A model generated the notes under the pieces. It saw nothing but the letters and a program-made list of their open reading frames with translations. It did not search any database and was not told the origin of the DNA. A program made the position numbers and the translations under genes. Below are positions 38,261 through 51,600 of a stretch of DNA of 64,000 nt, piece after piece. The stretch's first letter is position 1; each line of letters starts with the position of its first letter. The stretch is taken from positions 1-64,000 of the forward strand of contig MU616646.1 in NCBI GenBank assembly GCA_025201705.1, read 5' to 3'. The DNA is from Dissophora ornata (lineage: Eukaryota > Mortierellomycota > Mortierellomycetes > Mortierellales > Mortierellaceae).

Positions 38261-41200
38261 ATGCCTGTTTCCGTTGACGATCCCTTTCTCCTCGCGAGCT
38301 TCTCCTCGACCACACACAACCAGCAGCAGCACCAGGCGGTCAGCTGCACGCCAGAGGGACGACACTCTGTGTCAGAAAAGGAAGGCGAAGAGGACTCTAG
38401 CCTCCTCGTTGTCGCCATCCAAGGCGCGGGTGTTCAATTGTTCAATGTGAGTTCACAGGGAAAGATCTTTGGGAAAACAACCATTGAATTCAGCTGGTGC
38501 GATCTTTGGGGGGAAAAAACGTCAGTCAATAGCCATTGATCACTCTATGCAATCCACGCTGCTCTCTGTCTCGTATTTGTAGACTGCGGATCAAAAGTGC
38601 GTTCTCTCATACTCGACACCGCCAGGATATTCTTTCACTGGATCAGCTCAGACCCTTTACAAGTCCGCCCATCTTCGCAATGTCTATGCCGTGATTGCTA
38701 AAGGAACAGATGTTACCGCAAAGGAGGAAAGCAAGGTCGTCTGGATGTGGAAGGATGAGTCGACTTCATCATCATTAGTGTCTGTAGCCGAAGCTGACTC
38801 TGCCATGCACGAGGACGTAATCAAGCCTTCATCCGCCAGAAAGACTGTTCACAAGGTAATTCAGATCTCCTTCCAAGAACCAGATCGTTCAATAGTCCAC
38901 TATTGAACCGTAGCATGACTTGATCTCCGGTTGACACATATTATTTTCATATATGCTACACCATAGTTTGATCGTAGAATCCATCAGTTGTTTGTCTCAC
39001 CACTGCTTCCCAGCCACGTGGTTCTGACCAATTCTGATGGCAGCATCTCTCTCGTGACGGAGGACTTGAAGAGAGTCGTCAACACAAGCGAACTTCAGAT
39101 CTCCCATTCGACAAAGCCTTCAAAGAAGGAGAAGAAGGGCGCCGTTGCTCAGGACGGGGCCACCGCCATGATCTGGTCCACCACATATAGTACATCAGGA
39201 TCATGGATTCCCTCGAGTGCGCTTGCTCGCAATACGTTGATCATAATGACAGTCGTCGTATCAGATGCAGGAAAGACTATCGCCACCCTGTCATATGTCA
39301 ACGAGGAGCAGCGTGGATTCTCAACATTTGGCCAGGTCGAGATCGAAGCTGCCACAGGATCGTCCGGATTTGCCTTTGACGTCAAGTCTGGACAGCTTTC
39401 ATTCATGTGTATGCGATCCAGCTCATTCAGTTTGCCTATTCTTTTCAGTCAACTCAAACCCAGAGTACTCACCATTCTATCCACATCATTGTCTTAATAG
39501 CTGCTGCTGGTCAACTCAAGATCTACAATTTCGAAGTGAGCCAAGGAGATCACATCATTACTGCGACGGAGACATTGACGTTACCTCTTCCAGGATACGC
39601 TGTTGCAACCCCTACCACGTCAACAAAGCCCACCAAGAAAGGTAGCAAGACAGTCTCAGAGATTGACTCCAAGGTTCAGCGTGTGGACACTATCGCTCTT
39701 GGAGACAGCTACCTTGCTGTTGCTGGAATTCATCAGATCGATGGTACGTCACCCTTTGCGATGTTCACATGATAAAGCGCCGAAGGAATTGCTACCACCA
39801 ATAATACTAATCGAACTCACATTGATAATAGGCAAGGCAGAGCAGACATTGACCATTTGGGATATCAGATATGGAACTCTTCAGGCAAAACATGTCGTGC
39901 CTGGGTCTTTCAGCGCCGCGAATACCACATGCCAGCTCGCACTCCTTCCGGAATCTGTTCTGGTCATGACCATCTCCACGCTTCATAACACCACCATTAA
40001 ATCCGATATCTTCCTCTGCCACTTTTACGCCGAGCCCATGTCGCTCTTGGGAGCCATGGGAAGGATGAAGGACACAGCCCCCTTCTTGGGCCAAAAGGGA
40101 TCGACGCTTGCTCAGGACGCATACACATTGACGACAACAGCACTTCTGACTCCATCTGATATCAGTGGTGTCGTGAAGGCTAAGGATCTGTCTGCCAATA
40201 GCGCGGATCTGAAGAAGCAATTGGAGGCAGCTCAGGTCGCAGAGAAGGAGACTTTGGATTCGTTGATCTCACAGTCCAAGACTTCAACTTCGCAGGAATT
40301 CGAGTCAGTCTTTTTCCAGCACGTGGAGCGCCAGACTGCTGAGGCTGTCTCCGATCTTATGGAGCGTTATGGTGTTGACGCGGAAGAGGCAAAAGCTGCG
40401 GTCGCTGCAAAGCAGGAGAAGGATGCGGAATTGCAGAAGCAGAAGCAGAAACAACAACGCAAGACTGATACTACTCAGGATATGGATCTGGATGTAGAAC
40501 CAGTGAATGCTGAAAAGACAGAGACCAAGAAAGAGAAGAAGAAAGCTAAGAAGGCTGCTAAAGAAGCCGAGTCTGAGAAGAAGGCTAGCAAGGATAGCAA
40601 GTTAGAAAAGAAGGAGCCCAAGTCAGAAAAGAAAGCCGCTAAGAAGGCTAAGGCTGGAAACAAAACCGAGCCTGCCAAGGATGTCGAGGATGGATCGTCA
40701 TCCGAATCATCATCCGATGATGACGACGACGAGGCTGATGATGAGGAGGTGGTTGTCTTGAGCTCTGACGACGAGCGCGAAGAGGAAAAGGAAGAAGAGC
40801 CAGAGTACGAGGTCGATGAGGAGCAGGAGCGGGCCCAGATGGAGGCTTACTTGAATGCTGTGGACGAATGGCGCAAGACGGAAGCCGAAGCGATTAAGAG
40901 CTATAGGCAGCAGCAGCGTCTTTTGCGTGCGGGACGAAAGCAGCCCCCTCTTCCAGAACTTTCACATCATTTCCTCTCGACGGTTGTTGGCCGGTGCTTC
41001 ACACGCCTGCCAAATGGCCAGCCGGATATGAGTTTCTGGCCCGCAAAGGTGATTGAATATCTCATCGAGAATCAGCTGGTCGGAAATTCGAACCCGGGTG
41101 CAGGCCAGGCAGGCGTCGCATTGGAGCTCATGGAACGGGAGCAGTGGCCGCTTCTCGAGTTGGCGCTGAAGAAGCTCTACGATATTCCAGAATTGGACAT

Positions 41201-41544
41201 GATCACGATGTTGAAGCAAGTCATTGGACTGAATAAGAACAAAGCTTCAGTGGCATCTTCGTCATCAACAACAGAGGCAGGATCTTCAACATCATTATCA
41301 CCGGTACCGGATGTCCCTCACTTTCTGAACTTGATCATGGCTGCACCTAGGAACGAAATTTTTATGCAGCAGGCAATCAAGAAGTTGTCTATTGAGGAGC
41401 TTTCGATCATTCTCGAGATCTTGAAGGGATGGATTGGCATTTGGGATGAGCGTGGCGGTATTGGACACCAGAACCAGCAGCCAGACAAGAAACAGCTTCC
41501 AGGAGGCCTTCCTGGCTATGGCTTGGTAAGCATTGGTTCCCAGA

Positions 41545-41582
<38 letters not shown>

Positions 41583-41983
41583 AGAAGTGCCCTGCGAGTA
41601 ATTGCCTAACATCACTTCCTGCTCCTGTTCTCCTTTAGATGATTGATTTTACAACGCTGATTATGGATGTCCACTTCCCCTCGCTGATTCTGTCGCCACA
41701 GCTGCACCCAGTCCTGAAGGCTATTCAGTCATCGATCCAGCGCGAGAGAGAGATTTCGGACCAGTTGGAGCAGGCTTTGCGTGGACCCTTGGGACTGTTT
41801 GATCGCAAATACCGAGAGATGATGCGTCGCAAGAAAGAGGCGACCGTTTCTGGATTCGCGGCGTCTGGAAACGTTGGCATTGTTAGTGCAGCAGGCGGTG
41901 TTGTTGCAGACAAGAGGAGGAGGCGCAAGTGGGAGGGCGGAGAAGGTATCCCCGACTATGCTGTCGAGATCATTCACTTGTAA
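38261..41983 (+). CDS. NOL11/Utp8-like nucleolar protein (beta-propeller plus acidic/Lys-rich linker)
   Basis: Six exons (38261-38446, 38583-38855, 38967-39408, 39501-39743, 39832-41525, 41639-41983) give about 1060 aa in phase. The first ~400 residues read as a WD/beta-propeller: L-L-V-V-A-I-Q-G-A-G-V-Q-L-F-N, S-A-Q-T-L-Y-K-S-A-H-L-R-N-V-Y and L-T-I-W-D-I-R-Y-G. A long Lys- and Glu/Asp-rich stretch follows. The C terminus is helical (H-F-L-N-L-I-M-A-A-P-R-N-E, L-S-I-I-L-E-I-L-K-G-W). This layout suits NOL11/Utp8-type t-UTP proteins, which join pre-rRNA transcription to early processing in the nucleolus. The assignment rests on architecture rather than a diagnostic motif; another propeller-type ribosome biogenesis factor is possible. 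Intron 5 contains a 33-A run near the donor. Confidence 0.65.
41546..41578 (+). repeat. Poly-A tract (33 nt) in the last NOL11-like intron
   Basis: Unbroken A run about 20 nt after the donor. It is long enough to be length-unstable and a plausible sequencing problem spot, but it lies in an intron. Confidence 0.95.
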
Positions 41984-42151
41984 ACAAAGCAATCATCCCC
42001 TTTTTATTTCTTTTTTTTTATTGTTTCATCATTCCATTCTTTGATATAGACCATTCATTTGAAAGAAAACAAAGAACCTCATAATAAAACTCCACCCATT
42101 TTGCATTTTTTGAGCAACTTTTTGTTCTCATGAAAAACTATGACTTGAAGC

Positions 42152-42942
42152 TCACCGAGTAGGCCTTTGACAAGCCTTCAGAATTATATCTAGTCTCTCC
42201 TCTTGTTCTGCTGACATCAGTTCCAGTCGATGAATCATTTCCTGCCGCAAGACCTCATTCTGCTCCGAGGATGTATTTAGCCCAGGAGAGGAGGATGAAT
42301 TGGCCTGGAACGGCGACCAATCAGAGTCATCGTTCCCTTGCTGCTGATGATGATTACTCGTCGCTGCTGTCGTTGATGCTGCTGTTAAAGTTGAAGTTCT
42401 AACACCGAGAGTGATATCCTGCTCTGCAGAGCGTCGATTGATCGGCGATGTAGATGATGGTACGGCTGACGACTCTGAGGTGAGATCCTCTATCTTTGTG
42501 ATATTGGCGGGTCGTGTGGATGTGGGTGGGATATCTTGACTGGACACCACTTCAAGGACGACATCCGCCTGCAGCTTTATCGATCGCGGAGTGATCCTAT
42601 AGTGCGGGAAAGAGGTGGTTATTTAGCACAAAAGAGTTCGCGAATCCCTTTGCCTGATGTTCGATTCCAGCTCGCCGAATTATGGTCATTCAGTCGCTAG
42701 AAAGCCGTTTTGGCTTACCTCTTTGATGCAACGTCTCTTGCAGGCATGACTATTCCGTTGGCATCGCGAAGATATATAGCATTGGGAAAGACTTCAAGAA
42801 TATCTTCCCAGGGGATGAGCTTCATTTTGTGAGTCCGGTCTTTGATAGCGTTGATCCGGAGCGTGGGGCCACCTGAGATGGATTGGAAAGCCTGAGTCTC
42901 GATCTTGTCCGGTAGTTGTGGTGAGTTGATCCAATTGAACAT
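42152..42942 (-). CDS. Conserved-looking hypothetical protein, 222 aa
   Basis: Two exons (42942-42719, 42596-42152) join at A-S-K-R-I-T-P-R with good splice signals. The first ~95 residues look folded: S-I-S-G-G-P-T-L-R-I-N-A-I-K-D, then I-P-W-E-D-I-L-E-V-F-P-N-A-I-Y-L-R-D. The remainder is Ser/Thr/Gln-rich and likely disordered, ending in a helix (L-R-Q-E-M-I-H-R-L-E-L-M-S-A-E-Q-E-E-R-L). I do not recognise the family. The well-formed splice and the contrast between an ordered N terminus and a disordered linker support a real gene. No signal peptide or membrane segment is visible. Confidence 0.6.
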
Positions 42943-43760
42943 TTTTGTCTTATGTTGTTGCTTGGGCTATGTGTGATAATATGCTGAGGTGTGGTCGTAT
43001 TTTGCTATTGAATGTCGAGAAGCGATTTCCTTTTTTTGTTGGGAAGTTGTGAAGAACAGGTTGTGAAGTAGCAAAGTGGGTTTTTTAAATTGTCTATTGT
43101 CTGGGTCGATCGGTCATGAAAAGCAGTCACTGATGACACCGCCCCTTTTGGGATTTTGCCAAGTCTGGATGGCATCCTTGGCAGTGGCTGTGCTCGTAGA
43201 GGGTGTTCCAATTGGATAAGCCTAGCTACTGTCTAGTTTACCATCGAGGGGTCGTGATTGATGAGGTAGATAGCAGTCTAGCCTCTTAGCTTCTATTCTT
43301 TTTCTCAGGGCATGCTTACATCTCAGCGCTGATTGGCTAATGCAAATTACGAAATGGATGTGGTGTCCCTCAGTATACATTTACATATCGTGAGGTAAAT
43401 AAAAGAGCACTATGTAGCACGATGGTCCGCCAAGTTCGCTCGGAACTCGGATGCTTAGCCCTTGATCGGAATGACTACCCGAGCAAATATACATGGTACA
43501 GTAGAGAACAAAATGAGGACACAGAAAAAAAAATCGAGAAAAGGCTCACTCACTCTGCTCGTGTGAGCGAAACCTTGAAAATATGTTCAACTGACCCTCG
43601 TTGCATTACGCCTCGCCATAACGCGCGCTATTTCTGAAAACGGAGGCATGCATTTAAAACGAGAGTGCGCAACCGACACATTTCCACTTTCACTTTAGCC
43701 ATCACATTCCTGCTCCATTCCCCTCCATATCCATCGATCCATCATCCTCGCTCCAACACG
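42943..43760. other. Intergenic, no gene supported
   Basis: Divergent interval between the hypothetical gene (leftward) and the aspartic protease (rightward), so it holds both promoters. The small open frames here have no motifs. Confidence 0.45.
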
Positions 43761-45052
43761 ATGAGAATCCCACTTCTTCTCTCGCTGGTCGCATCCGTAG
43801 CAGTTCTGTCCGCGGCCGACGCATCCCCCACAGAAGGAGTATCAATTCCCGCTCTCCGTCATGATAACTACAAGCCCAAATTCTGGAATCAAGTCCATAA
43901 GATGAACGCGCGCTACCCAAAGCTGAACCTGCTCAAGGAAGGACTCGCAGCCAGCGGCGTTGGATACGTTCCGGCCAGGGATCAGTCCCCTGACAACGAG
44001 GTAAACTTTCAGTGAACAACATTCGACGGGTCAATTGGCTGATGTGATAAACGTCTAACTCGACATACTTGCCAAACTTTCGTTGTTTATTGACCTAGTA
44101 CTACGGACCCATCAAAATTGGAACACCTGGTCAGCGATTCCTTGTTGATTTTGACACCGGTTCCTCTGATGTCTGGGTCGACTCGAACAAATGCCACACC
44201 AAGGCCTGCAAAACCCATACCCGCTTTGACGCTTCCAAGTCACGCACCTTCAAGAATGATGGCCGCCAGTGGAATATCACTTATGGCGATGGCTCCGGTG
44301 CCTTTGGCGCACTTGCCTCCGACATTGTGAACGTCGGCGGCATCTCTATCCGACAGACCATTGCTTTGGTCACGAACGAGACTAGCGCCTTTATCGGAAG
44401 CCCCGAGGACGGAATGTTTGGTTTGGGATTTAACGGCAACGAGGTCATTGCCGGCGTGCAGACGTTTTTGGACAACGCAATTCACCACAAAAAGATCGCA
44501 AAACCTCTGGTGTCGATCTTCTTGCCTTCAGAGCGACGCGCCAAGGGCAAAGGCGGTCAGTACCTCTTCGGAGCCATCAACCATTCATTGTACACAGGAG
44601 AACTACACTACGTCCCTGTGAATGGGGCTCAGTGGTGGCAAGTCGAGTTTGAGGACCTGTTGTTTAACGGCAAGAGCTTGGGTCAGAAATCTCAGGGTAT
44701 TGTGGACACGGGCACGACACTGATGATTCTGGGCGACCAGGCTGCAGCTGAAGTTCACGCGCGGATCCCAGGGTCGATCAATGACCCCATAAATGGATGG
44801 CTGGTGCCATGCAAAGCTACGCTGGAAATGAAGGGCAGTATTGCATTCAAGTTGGCCGGAAAGTCCTTTGAAGTTCCCTTGGCGGATATGCCGTTTGCAC
44901 CCGTGGTCAAGGGCAGCAAGAACTGCGTTTCAGGTGTGCAGGGTGGCGAGGATGGATTCTGGATCGTGGGTGATACGTTCATCAAGAACAACTACTGCGT
45001 CTTTGACCACTCAACGCCTCCCCGCCTGGGACTCGCACCTCTCAAGTACTGA
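43761..45052 (+). CDS. Pepsin-like aspartic protease, secreted or vacuolar
   Basis: Two exons (43761-44000, 44099-45052) give 397 aa. A signal peptide (M-R-I-P-L-L-L-S-L-V-A-S-V-A-V-L-S) is followed by a propeptide of about 60 residues, then the mature enzyme from Y-Y-G-P-I-K-I-G-T-P. Both catalytic motifs are intact: D-T-G-S-S-D-V-W and D-T-G-T-T-L-M. The flap region Y-G-D-G-S-G-A-F-G is present, as is the C-terminal Cys pair around V-P-C-K and K-N-C-V. Pepsin A1 family endopeptidases act at acid pH in the secretory pathway, vacuole or outside the cell; there is no GPI-type C terminus. The upstream in-frame ATG at 43665 would bury the signal peptide, so I start at 43761. A polyadenylation-like CCAATAAAAATAAG follows at about 45110. 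Confidence 0.95.
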
Positions 45053-45656
45053 GCATTGTAGACACTTCACTTTAGACTTACTAGAGCGAGAATGTAGTTT
45101 CTCGCAAGCACCAATAAAAATAAGCGATTTCCGCAATCTAGGCAAGTCACGTAACCCGCGTTCCGCATCTGTGTGACAGTCATGTGATATGTCACTCTAC
45201 CAGTCCAATGGATGACCTGCAAGGCTGCAAGGCTGCAAGGCTGGTCGCGTCCAATCAAAGTACATGTTCTTCACTCCCCTTCTCACAACATCGCCAGCAG
45301 CATCCCCCTTATACCCTTTTGCCTCCCACCAGTCCTTTCCCGCAGCTGCATTTAAACTATAAGCAGCGTGGCCGGATTCCACTTTGCTCTCTGGGAACAG
45401 AACAACTTGGGTCAGAAGTAATCAGGACGATGCAGGATTGGCAGCGCTAACCCCTCACCGACACCCTCACCATTCGAACGAGAAAAAAATATACACGCAC
45501 TTTCCCTTACCATCGCCTCATTACCTCCCTTGCTCTTTGTCATCCTCCTTCGATCCAAAAACTCGGCGAATTTACTGTCTGGCTACGCGCTCTTTGGCCT
45601 GCACAGCGCTCTTTGTTCATCTATTGCACTCCTGTTGCATGCTAAACCTGTGAGCC
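45053..45656. other. Intergenic with a short triplicated motif
   Basis: Between the protease stop and the SMCR8-like start. A 9-10 bp unit (CTGCAAGG) is repeated three times in tandem near 45218-45242. The stretch just before 45656 is pyrimidine-rich, typical of a promoter or leader. No gene seen. Confidence 0.5.
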
Positions 45657-48600
45657 ATGTTTAACTGGACCGCTTTTCCAGAATCCCTCGACAACAACTA
45701 TGATGAACTCGAGTCCACAAGCCTGGCCTCCCCTCCCATTGCAGTGCCCCTCCCCCCTCCAACCTCGACGTCGCTATCGTCGCCACAATTCGCCCCTTCA
45801 CCCATGTTAGCCCTTCCGAGATCCGCCTCGACCTCGCAGATAGACTCGACTTCGCCCATACCGCACTTCGAGACTTCCAACGCGAGCGCATACCCACTCT
45901 CGACAGGTCCCCGGCCACACCAGCGCACACCAGGTGTAGTCTCACTCTCAGAGACAGGCTCTCAGATGATGGGCGCCGCTACCAGGCACTCTTCTTCCGC
46001 GAAACACGGAGCAACGCTGGAGCCGATCGGCGGTGGCTCCAAGGCTCCACCAAGCTCATATGTCGATGGTTCATCAATAGGAACAAGACTGGGGTCTCGT
46101 GGGCAGCATACTGGGTTGTCTCTAGATCCACCCACGGTGTCATGGTGGTACGCCAAGAAAAGCGCAGGTCTACCAGATTTCGTGCTAATATCCGAGTTTT
46201 CAGAGATCGAGGGACCAAAGGCGGTTATGACAATACCAGACAACATTGTGGACTTGACACGCGACTCATACTCGTCTTTGAAGCAGCGTGCGCAAGAGCC
46301 TTCAACTAAGCACTCACAGGACTCTTCGGACATGAGCACCTCAACGCTGACTCCAGAGGGCAATGGCGTTCAGGAGAACGAAGACATGTTTGACATCCAC
46401 GAGTTTGTTCTTCGCATCACATCTGTGGATCAGCAGGCTAGGGAAACGTATGTAAAGCATGCGCTTCAAAGAGCTATCCTTATTCTTGTCGTTTTTTTAA
46501 CGCTCACACGTGGATGCACTATCGTGCATATTCATGCACAAGAGGGTGACTCCAGCAGTGTGTCCTAGAGAAAAGATTCAGGGCTGTGCTCTGTTACCTT
46601 ACTTTGCGTCACTGTGCTTACTCCCTCATTCATTATGTCTTTTAGGTCGGGCGGATTTCATATTCCCGAGGACATTGAAGTCCATGTCAGCGACGCAGAA
46701 AAGGGCTATTGGGCATATGTAAGTCTCCACAAAGAAAAATTCGCCATGGAAAGCACAGCAGAAGGCGATGCGGTAATTAATATCATAGTGATTTTCACAC
46801 TCTCTCGGCAGGTACATCATTTCACATTGTTCGATATCAATGCACGAGGATTTGTGCGGCCATTCAGTATGTCCTACGTTACGAGGGATCCGAACAAGAT
46901 ATTGGAACACTATGAGGACTTAAGGCAGAGGTTCAGCAGAGCAGCGCTCTATTTCAAGACGGGTAACTACACCTTATTCAGGCAGGATCTAACCAAGAAA
47001 CTACGAGACTTGAACTATACCAACAACCTGCTATCAGAAGCGCCAGCGGAGTCGAGCTCAAGCCCCGACACAGCAACTGCAGCGACACTAAGAGATACCT
47101 CCTTGCCGTCCCAAACTAGCCAGGATACCCTCACTCACTCCCCATCAGACCCTCTCGATCTCTCAGAAAAAACAGGAGGACGGCAGGCAGGAGGGTTGAG
47201 TGAGCAACAGAAGGCTGACCTGGAGTCAATCAATGATGCAATCGAGACTGCGACACACGTCATCAGCATGCTAGAGCACTATTCAATAGACGGCCAGCCA
47301 TTGTTGGGTCATGCGGAGGATGGGCATGAAGGGCCTCCTTCGATGGCGCCACTTAACGATCTTTCACCAATGACCTCGTCAGAAAACCTTGCTATGTTAG
47401 CGGCCAGTCGGTCAGCACCAACTGACCCATCATTGTTCTTGGGCGCGTCGTCGCGGTCAGGAGCCAGGGTTCGTCGCAAGGGATCAACTCATAATGTTTC
47501 AGGGATAACTTCATCAAGGATCTTGGATACGGCTGGAGGATCAGGAATGATATCTGAAGGATTATCAGCACCCTTGCCTCACCTGCTCGGACTTCAACAG
47601 GATCAATCGCGGAAGAACTCTGTTGTCTCAGAGTTCGACCCGATGATGTACGAAACACCAGAATACGAAGCACAGTATGTAACGTCATTATACCCTATCT
47701 ACCGAGACGAGGTTGTCTTTCGACCACTTCGGGAGCTGTGCATTGCCAACATGATCTGGAACTCCTCAATCCAATTTCACCTGGGCGTAAAGAAAATCAA
47801 GGACCTTCTCAAGGAATTTCAGGCTGACTCTCAACTACTGGGAGAGTCTGCGGACAGCCTTCAACGAATGCGTACGTGTTCATGCCGTCATAAACTTGAG
47901 CTTAGGGACTGACATTATCTCCTAGCGCTGACATTAGATCCTATTCATTGAATTTGTAGGACCAACGAGTTCGACCCTAACAATAGGGCAAAGGTACAGA
48001 GATGACGGTGGTCATAAGCAGCATCAGTCCTTGGCTGTCCGCTTGCTAATTTTGTTTCCTATCAATTGCTAGATTTTTAATCAACTTTCGTAACCCAGAT
48101 TTCAACAGGTTAGTAACTCGAGTAATGCTAGTTATTGCCTTTCAGAACCAGAGGATTGATATAGATATATGTGTGTACGCCTTTTACAGGACAACTGCAC
48201 GTCCTGTCCAGCATCGCGAATCACCCGTTCCGCCAGTGGAAATACTCCAAGAGGTTTCGCTTGCAGATGTCCAGTCTGAAGAGGAGTTATTAGCACACGG
48301 AGCTACGAAATCGACTGTTCCAATCTTTAGCGACCGTGTAGCAGAAGAAGGGGGACCAAGTCTTGCTATAGATGCTGAGGACGCTGACGATGAACAGACA
48401 GGATATGATTCGCTGGACGACGCAGCATCCTTCTTCACAGCGGCGACAGGAATGGCTACACAGACGGAAACACCTACGAGGGACGCATTTTTTATCTCAC
48501 CTTTGGACCGATCAGCAAGAGTAGTTGAGTGGCATCAGGAACAGCAGACACTGCATCACGCCAAGGGCGCCGCAACTGTGACATCATCTCAAGTCACTGC

Positions 48601-51600
48601 GGAGCAGGTGCCGTGGGCCTTTGCTGCTGGTGTGAGTCAAGGCGAGCAAGCTCTTACAAGCGGAGCATCCAACAAGGCCCAGAACAGGCAGTCTATGCAG
48701 AGTGGAGCGAGCGTGGGGATCATTCCAACAGGAGCCACCCAGAGCGTGTTTTGTCCGACCATTATTCTCGATACGCTACAAAAGGATCCGACACTTGCGA
48801 AGCATCTTGCATTTGCGCTCCTCAGCGGTCAAAAGGTGTGCATCATGGGACAAAGCGAGAATGAATCAAAGGTTAGGGCGTTGGTGTCGGTGTTAGCAAC
48901 CTTCTTACCACATGCCGGATACCCGTCTCGAGAGGAGCAGTTGATTGAACATCAACGCCAGATTGTAACATGGCACCCGGGACACGGGCTGCTGCAGGTG
49001 GAGGAAATGGAGAAGCTCTGCCTCGTGGGCGTGGACTCAAGTAAGATTGATCCAAAGTTCTTGGAGTCAGACATCTGTATTGTGGATTACGACACTTTTA
49101 CTTGGATCAACGGACGACAGTATACCGACGGTGTCTTCCTAGAGTCGATATTTCGCAACATGTCGATCTTTTCGGAGGATGCCTCGTTTTTGGCTTTCGT
49201 GGATGGCAAAATTTTTGATATCTTGCTCAAGGCGTTCTTGTATTATCATCTGGTGTTTCATGGGAAGCTCTATCTGGGTGGACTTTTAGCACACTCTGGA
49301 GCTCAGGCGTTCTACTCCAGTGGAGCTTCTGATGACGGGGAGGCCTTTTCCTACCAACACAACTTTCGCAGCTCTCGTCAATCGCCATCGTCGCCCATGA
49401 GCATCGGAATAGCTAGATTGAGCCGCAGGGACACTTCTGCCTATCCATCGTCCACACAGCTTGGAACAACAGCCCTCTACAAGAATTCGAGCCCGCGCTC
49501 AGTCTCTTTGTCATCGCAGGAGTCGTCCGATGTTGAAAAATCAATGATGGAACAAAGAGATCTTCGTAGGGCACTTAAATATCAGCAGATCGAAGATGCT
49601 CGTCGCCAGCAATACGAAAGGATCGGCCATGATCGACTTGTGATGTCGGGGGACGAATCCAGCCAGCGAGGCGGACCGATGCAATACACGACATCTCAGG
49701 GGATGCGGAAATGGAAGAAATGGTTCGAGTATTGGAGTGCAAAGAGCGTTGCTATGATTGATCCAGCGCTGGCAGCATTTGGACGATCGGATTCTGCGGG
49801 CGCGGTGGATGGCACTTCAGGCAGTGGCACGCGGAGAAAACGCAACAATAGTAGACGCTCAAGTCCACAACGGCGCCCAAGGAATTCGCCTAGCCATTAC
49901 ACCATTCCTAGTCGATATCGAGAAGCTAAAGAGAGAGAGAAGGGGCGTGATCGGGAGAGAGAGAGAGAACGGAACCGGAAGTCAGCCTTTGACAATTTTG
50001 ACACCCTCAGTGAGAAGCTTGTGATGTCCAACAGCAGTGAATCAGAGTCGAACCGCAATCATGACGACATGGCGGCATTTGAGAGGGAGGTGGTCATGGA
50101 TGAGAAGAGTAGAATGAAATATATGGGAAGCCGCAGTGACGGCGAGGAAGGAATGGGTGTGGAATCCAGGATTGACGAAAGTCATGCTAACTTAGTTGAA
50201 GCATTGGCTCCCTTGTCTAAACACTCTGGAGGATTGCGTAGATTGAAGCCAAAGCGGCCGCTGCTGCTTCAACGAGTTGCGTCAAAGTTGAGTGATGTGG
50301 AGCACGAGAAGCATGGACATGACGATGGAGCCATTTCAACCAACGGAGAGGCTTTGAAGAGGAACTCTTCCCCAGGGTCTGCTGGCTCGCCTCCTCAGTC
50401 GGCAACTTTCCGTAGTCTTGCAGGCGCGATCCGGGCCATGTCTCTTGGGCACCCTTCTTCTTCAACGACTGCAGTCGATGCCGCCGGTCACTTGGATGCG
50501 CCTTCAAAAGGCTTAGCTCTGCAAAGTTCAGAAACACAGCACAGCCCTAGGAACAGTCGAGAGCTTTCTGACTCGAATCATGCTAATAAGGAGGTGAAGA
50601 GGCGTGGATCAACGAGGGCCAAAGCCAAGGCCTGGCTCAAATCGAAAAGAAAGAAGAGGAGTCGAATGTATGAAGGTGAACAGTTTGGACAGAAGCCACT
50701 TGATGTTGGTGAAAATGAGGAGGACCTGAGCGAGGAGGAGCAAGAGTCGGACCCTGATGTCCAAGACCAAGGCCAGGAGCAAAGCCAACCACAATCTCAA
50801 CTGCCTCAGGAAGTTGAAGATTCTGAACTTACTGTTCGCGCGGCACCCAAATCGGCTGCAAAGGTTCCTCTCACAATCCAGGAGATCGCTTCACAGGAAC
50901 CGACAAAAAGTGTGTCTCGAGTCGTGGTTCCGACCTCGGCTATTAGCAGTGGCAACAGCAGCAGTCGTGTCTCTTCTGCCGCCCCATCTAGGATCACATC
51001 ACCGACACTTTTGTCCTTTTCCGCCGGTCATCGGCAAAGAACAGATCCAACCTCAGGAACCATATCGCTTTCGAAGGCTTCATCTTCACTAGCATCAGCA
51101 GCATTACTCGATTCACGATCAGAGATAGACGATAGCGAATATGATCCGCGACGGGACCCTGGCCGAGAGAGCGCGACGGAATATGAGACTTCACTGGAGA
51201 CTTTTGCTGGTATGGATAGCAGTAATTTGAGCTCATTTGGCAGCGGTGCTCTTATTAGTGGTGGCAGGCCGTCTCTCGACTCTTCAACCGGGAATTCGTT
51301 GGATGCCGGGACTGCAGGTGCGAGCAGCAAGACGCTCCAGCCAATCCCCCAGTCTCAGCTGGATCAAGATCAGAAAGAGACGGAAAAGCAACAATCGGAT
51401 AAGGACAAGACTGCAGTGACACTGACGGAAGAGGAGGAAGTAGTCGTCAGGGAGATGCTTGGCGGAGTCATTGGATCCAATGACTGGTCCATTATCGTGG
51501 TAAGCACAAATCTTTCATGGACACATGTTACTGACGTGGATACTGTCACGCCCGCTAATGTAATTATACCGCGATCTATAGCATCTGGCGACGATAGTCG

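Noticed and set aside
42719..45680. Both the 222-aa hypothetical protein and the SMCR8-like protein begin M-F-N-W
   Set aside because: Four residues shared at the start, with no further similarity, is most simply chance.
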